Positions 24,724 to 33,100 of a stretch of DNA of 64,000 nt are shown here, piece by piece. Position numbers and translations under genes: made by a program. Under the pieces are notes generated by a model. It saw nothing but the letters and a program-made list of their open reading frames with translations, was not told the DNA's origin and did no database searches. Each line of letters opens with the position of its first letter. Position 1 is the first letter of the stretch. This stretch comes from Longimicrobiales bacterium (GTDB lineage: Bacteria; Gemmatimonadota; Gemmatimonadetes; Longimicrobiales; Gaopeijiaceae), in contig OX639991.1 of assembly GCA_951828585.1 (NCBI GenBank), forward strand, positions 372,001 through 436,000. Direction: 5' to 3'.

Positions 24724-27063
24724 TCAGAACGCCTTCAGATACGTCAGCTTGACCACGCCGGTTCGGCGCTGCCACCGCTCCGTTCGGGGATCCAGCAGGT
24801 CGCCCGTCAAATAACCCGTATCGAAGACCACGAAGAGGTCGCTGCCGGGCGTATGGATCCAGTCGATGCGGACGTTGGCCTGCATCACGTTGGAGACATC
24901 GTCGTACTGGATCAGCGCGTTGGCGAAGAGCGAGCGGCTGATTGCGCCAAGGATGGTGACGCCGGTGAGGCGGGTGGTGAAATCGCCGTCATCCACGGGG
25001 AGGCCGACGTCGTTCCAGGTGTAGTCTCCCCCGATCGTGAGGTGGGGGCCGGTCTTCCACATCAAGCCGCCCGACAGTTGGGTGCGCGTGCCACCCCAGA
25101 ACTGTCCCACCGAGAACCCGCCGCGCCCCGAGAAACGGCGGCTGTCGTTGGTGTTGAGGCGGAGCTCCGCGCGGTTGAAGGCGTAGTCGCCGGCGGAGAG
25201 TTCGCGTCCCTGGATCCGCACCGGCCCCTGCAGGGCCTCGGACCGGCGGCTGAGGGTCAGCACCGCGCGGTCGCCGGTCTGGAAGGTCAGCATGTTGCGC
25301 GAGAGCAACACGGTGCTCTGCTTGACTCCATCCAGCCCCGCGATGTGCTCGCCGTACGCGACCGCCAGCAGCTGGCGCGCCCAGCGGCTGCGCTCGAAGC
25401 GCGGAAAGACGGCCAGCGAGCCCGCGGCGCGGCGCATGTCGCGGCGGCGGACGAAGCCCAGGGCGGGGTCGAAGCCTTCCGGGATCCGCGTATAGCCCGC
25501 TCCCACGGACAGCAGACTGTTGCGGAGGTCGGCTTCGACCGAGGCCGCCGTCGCGCTCGAACCGGACAACGAATCGGATGCGTCCGCGCCACGCGAAGAA
25601 CGGGCCACCCAGCCCTGCAGGAAACTGGAGCCCCCGAAACGGACCTGGAGATCGCCCCCCACCACCCTGCTGGTCCGCGCATCGCTATCCAGCGAGGTGA
25701 CGATCCCCCCGACGGTGGTCCGCGGCAGCGGGTCGGCGCGCAGCCGCAGCACCGAATTGAGTCCCCCCGGGAGGGTCTGGCCGCCGGGACCGGTGGCATC
25801 GTCGGTGAACAGGCTCAGCGCCCCCACCGAGACCGGCCCGGCCTGCCCCGTCAGCCGGCCGCCCCCGACGATGTCGTTCGTGATCCCGATCCGGCGGCTG
25901 AAGAAGACCTGCGTCTCCTCCGCGTCGCCGAAGTCGAACAGGCCCGCCCGCTCCAGGAAAAACTCGCGTTTTTCGGGGAAGAAAAGGCTGAACCGGGTGA
26001 GGTTGATCTGGACGTTGTCGGCCTCGACCTGGGCGAAGTCGGGGTTGAGGGTCGCATCGAGGGTCAGGTTCGAGGTGATCGAGTACTTGAAGTCGAGGCC
26101 GAGGTCGTTCAGCGTTTCGGTCGCGCGGTCGGACGCACCGTGGGCACCGATCACGGAGCGCCCGGCGATGGCGAAGGGCTTGATCTCCATGTAGCGGCCC
26201 CGCCGCAGCCCCTCCAGCCCGGTCAGCGTGGCGTACTGGGAGACCTGGGTGAGGCCCTGCCGGAACTCCTGGCCGATGTGCGGAAAGTACACCATCTCGT
26301 TCTTGCGGCGGATGGTGCGCTCCATGAGGATCCCCATCTCGGGCGCTTCGGAGTCGGCGAACCGGATCGTCGTGAAGGGGACGGCCGCTTCCACGACCCA
26401 GCCATCTTCGGTGATCCGGCCCTCGCTCTCGTAGACGCCCTCCCACCACCAGTCCGAGAGCGTCATGGACTCGTCGGTGATTAGCGCGTCGCCCTGGGTG
26501 CCGAAGGGGTTGATCTCGAAGATGTAGGCGTTGCGCTTGTCGTTATAGGTGTCGAGACCGATGCGGATGTTGTCGTCCTGGTCGATGCGGCCCTCGCGGT
26601 GGAGAATGCTCTTCCGGATGCCGCCGGGATCGGAGTCGTGGAGAACGACGGCGAAGTAGAGGTTGTTGTCGTCGAAGGCGACGCGCAGCTCGGTGCGTTC
26701 CGACGAGGGCGCCCCGTCGACGGGGACGCGCTGGCGAAAGTCGGTGACGGGATCGATCTCGTGCCAGAAGGCCTCGTCGAGGACGGCGTCGATGGTGGGG
26801 GGATGGGGGGCGCGGACCGCACGGATGGTGGGAGTCGCCGGGGACGATTCGGGTGAGTCGACAGTAAGCGTATCCTGACGCGCCTGCTCCGCCGGGAAGG
26901 CCACCCCGGATGCGAAGGGATGTGCCGCGCAAGCCGGCACGGGTGACAGCACAACAGGTGACAGAACCGCGGCCAGCGCGGTCAGGAAGGTCCCGCGGAT
27001 GTTCCGGCGCGAGGTCCACCGGGGAGTGCGGGCCAGACGCGTCAGACCGCCCCCCGCCGGACT
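24724..27063 (-). CDS. DUF5916-type outer-membrane protein with CBM9-like domain
   Basis: A signal-like segment (FLTALAAVLSPVVLSPVPA) precedes a CBM9-like sandwich (about residues 45-215 of the mature reading: PTIDAVLDEAFWHEIDPVTD, then ELRVAFDDNNLYFAVVLHDS). A long beta-barrel region follows (FKYSITSNLTLDATLNPDFA, FFPEKREFFLERAGLFDFGD) and ends LTYLKAF with a terminal Phe, typical of outer-membrane barrels. This is the DUF5916 family, abundant in Gemmatimonadota; its role is not established. The frame is open far upstream, but the Cys-rich gene occupies 27062-27367. No ATG exists between 27063 and the signal segment, so the exact start is uncertain (a CTG near 27045 or overlap with the upstream gene). 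Confidence 0.82.
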   Translation of the reverse strand, partial: SPAGGGLTRLARTPRWTSRRNIRGTFLTALAAVLSPVVLSPVPACAAHPFASGVAFPAEQARQDTLTVDSPESSPATPTIRAVRAPHPPTIDAVLDEAFWHEIDPVTDFRQRVPVDGAPSSERTELRVAFDDNNLYFAVVLHDSDPGGIRKSILHREGRIDQDDNIRIGLDTYNDKRNAYIFEINPFGTQGDALITDESMTLSDWWWEGVYESEGRITEDGWVVEAAVPFTTIRFADSEAPEMGILMERTIRRKNEMVYFPHIGQEFRQGLTQVSQYATLTGLEGLRRGRYMEIKPFAIAGRSVIGAHGASDRATETLNDLGLDFKYSITSNLTLDATLNPDFAQVEADNVQINLTRFSLFFPEKREFFLERAGLFDFGDAEETQVFFSRRIGITNDIVGGGRLTGQAGPVSVGALSLFTDDATGPGGQTLPGGLNSVLRLRADPLPRTTVGGIVTSLDSDARTSRVVGGDLQVRFGGSSFLQGWVARSSRGADASDSLSGSSATAASVEADLRNSLLSVGAGYTRIPEGFDPALGFVRRRDMRRAAGSLAVFPRFERSRWARQLLAVAYGEHIAGLDGVKQSTVLLSRNMLTFQTGDRAVLTLSRRSEALQGPVRIQGRELSAGDYAFNRAELRLNTNDSRRFSGRGGFSVGQFWGGTRTQLSGGLMWKTGPHLTIGGDYTWNDVGLPVDDGDFTTRLTGVTILGAISRSLFANALIQYDDVSNVMQANVRIDWIHTPGSDLFVVFDTGYLTGDLLDPRTERWQRRTGVVKLTYLKAF

Positions 27064-27367
27064 ATTCGTCGTCGTGATCCTCGACGACCTCCGCCTCCAT
27101 GTCGCCCCCCTGCCGGCAGCAGCAATGGCCGCAGGTGCAGCCGCAGTCGCCCGTCCAGTCGGCGCAGGCGCTCTCATCTTCCTCGCCGCAGGACCCGCAC
27201 GACCACATCCAGCAACACCCCTTCCCGCACCCCTTGGCGCCGCCCTTCTTGCGCAGCCAGCAGATGATGAGGATGACAAGCAGGATCTGGGGAAGGCCGA
27301 TCCGGAAGGCGGAGCCCCAGAATTCCGCCATGGAGGTCATGTACCAGCTGAGTGCGTCTCCGAACAT
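27062..27367 (-). CDS. Small membrane protein with Cys-rich tail, unknown
   Basis: The 101-aa protein has one membrane helix (about residues 22-38, GLPQILLVILIICWL). A cytoplasmic-type KKGG follows, and then a tail with 12 cysteines in about 40 residues (CGKGCCWMWSCGSCG, GDCGCTCGHCCCRQGG), ending in acidic residues with His. The spacing resembles a metal-binding tail, but no known metallothionein pattern is matched. The stop is at the very start of the DUF5916 frame, so the two are probably co-expressed. Confidence 0.65.
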   Translation of the reverse strand: MFGDALSWYMTSMAEFWGSAFRIGLPQILLVILIICWLRKKGGAKGCGKGCCWMWSCGSCGEEDESACADWTGDCGCTCGHCCCRQGGDMEAEVVEDHDDE

Positions 27368-27478
27368 TGATTTCCGTCCTCCGTTGGGCAGTTGTGGTCG
27401 CAGCTTTGGTTACGTGTGACGACCCCGGCTTGTTTCGTCCGCGCGCGCCGCACGAGAGTCCCGCGGGTGGAACTCCCC

Positions 27479-27670
27479 CTACATCAAGGAATCGGCACGA
27501 AGGCGATAGATGGCAAGGCCCGTCCAGGCCCCCAGCACCCCGCCCCCGACCGTCGCCCACATCGTAGGCGGGAAAAAGATGCCCGACCCCGCGAGTACTC
27601 CCAGCACGAGCGCCCCCGCGGCGCAGTAGATCAGCAGCGTCACGATCGCGCGGCGGCGGGCAGGCGTCAT
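27479..27670 (-). CDS. Small two-helix membrane protein
   Basis: The 63-aa protein starts with MTPARRRAIVTLLIYCAAGA and has two hydrophobic segments (about residues 9-28 and 32-52). Its ATG overlaps the stop of the Clp-N/TolB gene (ATGA at 27667-27670), so it is translationally coupled to it. The family is unknown. Confidence 0.6.
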   Translation of the reverse strand: MTPARRRAIVTLLIYCAAGALVLGVLAGSGIFFPPTMWATVGGGVLGAWTGLAIYRLRADSLM

Positions 27671-29109
27671 TGCCGGTTCCTCACCAGCGCGATCCGCGTC
27701 CCGTCGGCGCTGACCGCGATGCGGGAGATGTCGCCCCCTGCCGCCTCGTCGAGATGCGCCACCTCCCACCACCCCGCATCCGCCGACCAGGCCAGGAGCC
27801 TGGCGCCGTCACCGATGATGATCTCGCCTTCCGGCGTCCACGCGTAGTCCTCGCGGCCGGCCGGCGGCGCCACCAGGCGCGTCGTCTCCCCCGTCGCCGG
27901 ATCGAGCCGCTCGATCCACCACTCGTCCTCGGCGACCTTCCGCACGAACGAGATGTGCTGCGAACCCGGGATCCGGTGGATGGAGCGGCCGGGGTTCTCC
28001 GCCACGACCCGAACCTCGCCGGAGAGCGCGTCGCCGACATGCAGCGTGGCGGGATCGCCGAGGACGAACATGGCCGCGACGGTCTCGTTGGCCCAGGCGT
28101 GATAGCCGACCGGCTCGACGGTTGCGAAGATGGGACCCAGGTCGGAGCCGTCCGCGCCGTAGCGCCACAGGAACTGGCGCCCGCGCTCTTCGCGGATGGC
28201 GGAGAAGGCGTCCTGCGCCGGAATGGGCGATGGTGAAAACTCGCTGGCTCCGGAGGTGTGGGTGACTTGCTCGGCGGCGCCCCCGTCGAGGGGGTAGCGG
28301 AACGTTTCGGTCTGGGTCGAGTCGACGGCCGAGGTGTAGTAGAGGGCCGTGCCCGAGGGGTCGAAGGTGGGCTGGTTGTCGTAGCCGCCGCGGTCGGTGG
28401 CGTTGACGAGGTCCCGTAGCTGGGGGGCGCCCCCGGGGGTGCGCTCGATCCGGCCGACCCAGATGTCGGTCGAGGGGGCGCCGGCGGCGGTGGGGCGGTA
28501 GTCCGCGGGGGCCGGGCCGATCTCGGGGACCGGGCCGTCGGCGGGGGTGGCGGCGAAGGGGTCGGTGGGGGGTGGGGGGGTGTCCGCGCCGGGGTCGGGG
28601 GCGCAGGCGAGGGACAGGGTGGCGGCGAGGAGGAGGGCGGTCGCGGCACCGGAGACGGCCTGAACGGTGTCATCCTTTCCGACCGCCTTCGGCGTGGGCT
28701 GCGGGGCCAGGGCAGTCGCAAGCGCGTTGGCGTTCAGTCCCCAATCGTGCAACGCGGCCGAAGACCGCGGGCCGCCCGCGCGCGCAACGCCCAGTAGCAG
28801 GTGGGTACTCGTGGTGGCGCCGGGTTCCGCCGCGGCAGCCACTCTCACGGCAGCCGCAAGCACCTCGTGAGCCGCGGGGGTGAAGGGAAGGTGACCCTCG
28901 TAGGTCTCCGGGAGGTTGCGCAGCGACTCGGGGAGCGTCTCGGGGTCGAGGTCGAGTTGCGTGAGAATGTCGAGGAGGTTGGGGTCCGCCTGCGAGATCG
29001 TCCCCGCGAGGATGTGGCGGGGTGCGATCGCCTCGCTAGCTTCGCGCGCGGCCGCGGCGGCGGCGCGGTTCAGCGCATGGACGGCATCGTCTTCCAGGTT
29101 TATGGCCAT
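27667..29109 (-). CDS. Clp-N domain fused to a TolB-like propeller
   Basis: The 480-aa protein begins with two Clp-N motifs (residues 1-135: EAIAPRHILAGTISQADPNL and TSTHLLLGVARAGGPRSSAA). These are the fold that receives substrates or adaptors in ClpA/ClpC. A hydrophobic segment (about 155-169) follows with a lipobox-like LSLAC at Cys169. The rest (about 215-480) is a PD40/TolB propeller (DLVNATDRGGYDNQPTFDPS, DGTRIALVRNRQ at the end). This is either an unusual membrane-tethered fusion or a lipoprotein gene fused in frame to a Clp-N gene. The start is ATG 29109. Confidence 0.75.
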   Translation of the reverse strand: MAINLEDDAVHALNRAAAAAAREASEAIAPRHILAGTISQADPNLLDILTQLDLDPETLPESLRNLPETYEGHLPFTPAAHEVLAAAVRVAAAAEPGATTSTHLLLGVARAGGPRSSAALHDWGLNANALATALAPQPTPKAVGKDDTVQAVSGAATALLLAATLSLACAPDPGADTPPPPTDPFAATPADGPVPEIGPAPADYRPTAAGAPSTDIWVGRIERTPGGAPQLRDLVNATDRGGYDNQPTFDPSGTALYYTSAVDSTQTETFRYPLDGGAAEQVTHTSGASEFSPSPIPAQDAFSAIREERGRQFLWRYGADGSDLGPIFATVEPVGYHAWANETVAAMFVLGDPATLHVGDALSGEVRVVAENPGRSIHRIPGSQHISFVRKVAEDEWWIERLDPATGETTRLVAPPAGREDYAWTPEGEIIIGDGARLLAWSADAGWWEVAHLDEAAGGDISRIAVSADGTRIALVRNRQ

Positions 29110-29152
29110 GATGAATCGCCGGTCGAATGCCGGGGGTTTTCTCCGCGGGCTG

Positions 29153-29217
29153 CTAGTGTCGTGTCCCGGAAACTTCTTTGCTATTCGAGCACACGAACTT
29201 CTGGGACACAACACTAG
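29153..29217. mobile_element. 65-bp palindromic mini-element (IS630-like ends)
   Basis: CTAGTGTCGTGTCCCGGAA at 29153 is mirrored by CTAGTGTTGTGTCCCAGAA read from 29217 on the other strand, with CTAG at both outer edges. IS630-family elements insert at TA within such targets, and their tips look alike, so this is probably a non-autonomous derivative or a deletion remnant. The last TAG of the element region is the stop codon of the esterase gene (29214-29216). Confidence 0.6.
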
Positions 29218-30104
29218 TTGCCGAACAACCAGTGCAACATGCCCCGACCGATATCGGCGTTGAAACCCGGAGCGTGCGACCCACCCTCGATCGTCCAAAG
29301 CTCCAGGGCGATCCCGTCTCCGCAACCGGCCGCGTACCGGGTGGGGTGCGTCTCCGCCTCGGGAATGTTGAGAACCAGCTCGAGCGACTCGAGTTCCGCG
29401 GCGGCATCCAGATCGCACCCCGCGCGACCGGCCCAACGTTCCACCGTCTGGGCGGCCCCGGGATAGTGGATGTTACCGGTGGCCGATCCGCGGAACCCGC
29501 CCCCGTACCAAATGGTGCCGTCGCTCGTGCCATGCAGGTGCAGCACCGGAACCGGCGTGGCCCCCTCGCAACGATTCGGGTCGTAGAACGTCGTCCCGGC
29601 CAGACTCACGATCCCTTTCAGTTCCGGCATCGACTCGCAAACCATACGGTATGCCATGAAGCCGCCGTTCGAGTGGCCGAGCAGATACACGCCGTCGGTG
29701 TTGACGTAGGCGGCCGCCTCCTCATACAGGCTGTTCAGGTAGCCCGCGTCGTCGGGGTCGGTGTTCCAGAAATCGCAGCAGTATTCGGTGGCATTCCAGA
29801 ATCTCTGCCCGTTCGGGTTCTTGGAGCCCTCCGGAAGGATCACCGCGAATTGATCGTCGTTTACCCGTCGCGAAATCCCGAAGTACCGATTGATGGCTCC
29901 CGAGTGGCTGTTGTATCCGTGCAACAGGATCACGACCGGAATCGGCGTACCGGCGACGTAGTCCGTCGGGCGGATCAGGGTCGCGGGGCGCAGGCCGCCG
30001 ATCGTGAAGATTGACTGCCCGGGTTCTTCGGTTGGGGGCAGATCGGATTCGCACGCCAGTGGCAGGAGCGCCAGAGGCACCAGAAGCAACCTGAAGGATC
30101 TCAT
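29214..30104 (-). CDS. Esterase lipoprotein of the LpqC/PHB-depolymerase type
   Basis: The 296-aa alpha/beta-hydrolase has a lipoprotein signal (LLLVPLALLPLAC, Cys18), which fixes the start at 30104. The oxyanion region is VVILLHGYNSHSG, the nucleophile Ser145 lies in YLLGHSNGGFM, the Asp side is near PVLHLHGTSDGTIWYGG, and the His is in EGGSHAPGF. Two cysteine pairs may form disulfides (EYCCDFW, RAGCD...AAGCGDG). This group cleaves feruloyl or polyhydroxyalkanoate esters outside the cytoplasm. The substrate is not known. Confidence 0.85.
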   Translation of the reverse strand: MRSFRLLLVPLALLPLACESDLPPTEEPGQSIFTIGGLRPATLIRPTDYVAGTPIPVVILLHGYNSHSGAINRYFGISRRVNDDQFAVILPEGSKNPNGQRFWNATEYCCDFWNTDPDDAGYLNSLYEEAAAYVNTDGVYLLGHSNGGFMAYRMVCESMPELKGIVSLAGTTFYDPNRCEGATPVPVLHLHGTSDGTIWYGGGFRGSATGNIHYPGAAQTVERWAGRAGCDLDAAAELESLELVLNIPEAETHPTRYAAGCGDGIALELWTIEGGSHAPGFNADIGRGMLHWLFGN

Positions 30105-30190
30105 GAGTCCCCTCCTTTCGCTGTCAGCCCGCTGCAGCTCCCCGGCTGCCTGTTCGCGCATCCGGGCTGTCATAATCATGAGCGCCACCT

Positions 30191-33100
30191 TCATTCGGTA
30201 ACATACTGGTCCAATACGTCCTCGCGCACCCTCTCAGGGTTTCGATCGCGCGGATTCCCCAGCCCCCCGCCACCCGGCGTCTCCAGAACGAGCCTGTGCC
30301 CCGGCGGCACCACCTCCCTTCCCTTCACCCGCAGCTCCCCCGCGCCCGGCACGTAGACCTTCCCCGGAGCGCCCGCCCCGCCCCCCTCCCGCCCCCGCGC
30401 GGCGTTGCGCACCCGCTCGAACATCTTGGACACGGCGAATGGGGCTCCATCCGCATGCGACACCTCCATGACCTGGCCCAATCCGCCCCGGTACTCACCC
30501 GGGCCGCCCGAGTCCGCAATGTACTCCTTTCGCCAGAAGATCAGCGGCGCCACCGTCTCGGTGATCTCGATCGGCGTGCTCCTCACCCCCGACGGGAACG
30601 AGGTCGCGCTCAACCCGTCCTTCCCCGGCCGCGCCCCCGTGCCCCCTGTGTGGAACGGATTCACCACAAACGCCTCCGAGTCCCCGTACGCGTACCTCCC
30701 CGTCAGCCCCGGCCCGCCCATGAAGACCGGGTTCCAGAGACACGACGCCCCCTCCGCCGGGACCGAACCGGGCGGCATGGCCTGGCCCAGGCAGCCGAGC
30801 ACGACATCGGGCAGCATCTGACCGATCGAGTGGCGGGCTGAGACGGCGGCGGGCGGTGGCGCGTTGAGGAGACAACCGGCCGGCGCGGTGACCTCGATTG
30901 TGCCGAGCGAACCCGCGTTGTTGGGGACTTCCGAGCCGACGACACACCGCACCCCGAAGGAGCCGTACGCCCGCGTGTAGGTCTCGGGGACGTTGATCCC
31001 GTACGGTGACATGGGCGAGGTGCCGGTGAAGTCGATGTGGATGCCGTCGCGCGAGACGGTGAGGGCGCAGACCAGCTCCAGGTCCTGGTCGTAGCCGTCG
31101 ATGGTCATGCGGTGGCGGTAGGTGCCGGGTTTGAGCGCGCGGATCCGCTCGAGCATGGCGCGGCGCGATGCCGTGAGGATCATCTCGGCCAGTCCGTCGA
31201 GCGAATCGAGTCCGAATTCCTTCATCATGGCGATGAGGCGCTCGCAGCCGGCGCTGTTGCACGCCGCCAGCGAGTACAGGTCGCCCTGGGCCACGTCGGG
31301 GTCGCGCACGTTGGCGCGTACCATCCGCATGAGGGTCTCGTCCACGCGGCCGGCCTTGATGAGGTGGCCGATGGGAATGCGGATGCCCTCTTCGTAGACC
31401 TGGTTCGCGTCGGCGCCGAAGCCGCGCCCGCCCACGTCTGCGATATGGCTGGTGGCGGCGAAGAGCGCGACCGGGCGGCCGTCGAGGAAGGTGGGGGTGA
31501 CGACGGTGAAGTCGTTGAGGTGGCCGGTGCCCTCCCAGGGGTCGTTGGTGACGAGGACGTCGCCTTCGGCCAGGGTCTCGACGGGGTGGTCGCGGAGGAA
31601 GAAGCCGACCGAAGCGGCCATGGCGTTGACGTGGCCGGGTGTTCCCGTGACGGCCTGGGCCAGCATGCGGCCGGAGAGGTCGAAGACGCCGGCAGAAAGG
31701 TCGCCCGCCTCGCGCACGGGGGTGGAGAAGGCGGTGCGTACGAGGGTGCGGGCCTGTTCCTCGACGACCGAGAGGAGGCGGCTCCACATGATCTGGTCCT
31801 GCAGGGCGGAGACGGCGGTCCGGGCGGTCGGGCGAGCGTGCCGTTCGGCGAGCAGATGGCCGCCGGGGAGGACGGTCGCGTGCCAGCCGGCGGGGACGAC
31901 GGTGGTGGTCTGTTCCTCGGCGATCAGGGCGGGGCCGTGGACACTGCTGCCCGCGTACAGATGGTGCCGGCGGTGGACTGCGGCGCGGACGAGTCCTTTG
32001 TCCGTTCCTTCGAATAGCCGGGTCCAGGCGGTTGGAGGGGGACGCCGCGCCTGGGGCGCCGCTGGTTGGGCGGCAGCGGAGTACCCGGGCTCCCCAGGCC
32101 CGCGGTCGGCAGCGGCCGACAGGTCGCCGGGCTCGCCGGGCCCGCCGGCAAGGGAGGCCACGGGATCTCCCGGTGGCGCCGAATCGTCGTCCACGTCAGG
32201 CGCAGAGCCTCCGGGCACCGCGGGGTCAACGCCGTCGGCGTCAAGCGCAGATCCGTCGGAGTCTTCCACCATCCGCGCCGGCGCCGACACCACCAGCGTC
32301 CAGCTGAGCACTTCCACGTCCAGCCCCGGAATCGTGCGTCCGTACACCGCGCGGTAGGCACGGTCGAAGGCCGCCCGGAGCGTGCCAACCGCCTCCGAGT
32401 CTCCTTCAGACCTTGCCTCAGGATTCACTTCAGAGTCCACTTCCGAGTTCGCTTCAGACCTCCCCTCCGACTTTGCCCCACCCCCACCCCTCACCACCTC
32501 GCGCGGCAGCTCCACCCCGATCTCATGCCCCTGTCCCACGTAGCGCATGTATGCGTGGACCCGCTCGGTCGTGGCCGCACCCGGAGCCCCCTCCCCCACC
32601 ACCGCCTCCGCCTCCCCCCTCATCCCGTCCAGCACCTCGCGCACCAGCCCGGGATCGTAGCGCGACAACCGCATGTACCGGCTCCGCACGACCTCGTACG
32701 AGATCGGCGCCAGCAGGAACCCCACCGCCGATCCCACCCCCGCATCGCCCGGCACCAGGAACCTGTCCAGCTCCAGCTTGTCCGCCAGGCGGGCCGCGTG
32801 AATCGGCGCCGATCCCCCGAAGGCGATCACGGTTCGTCCCCCCAGCCCCTTCCCCCACTCGATGGCGTGGGTGCGGGCCGCGTTGGACATGTTCTCGTCC
32901 ACCATCTCGCTGACCCCCAGCGCGGCCATGCGCGCGTCGAGTCCCAGCTTTGCCCCCACGCGGCCCTCGATCACCGCCTCCGCCCGCCCCCGGTCCAGCC
33001 CGATCGCGCCCCCGGCGAAGAGCTCCGGGTCGATCCGGCCCAGCACCACATCGGCATCGGTCACGGTGGGCTCCTCCCCGCCCCGCCCGTACGCCGCCGG

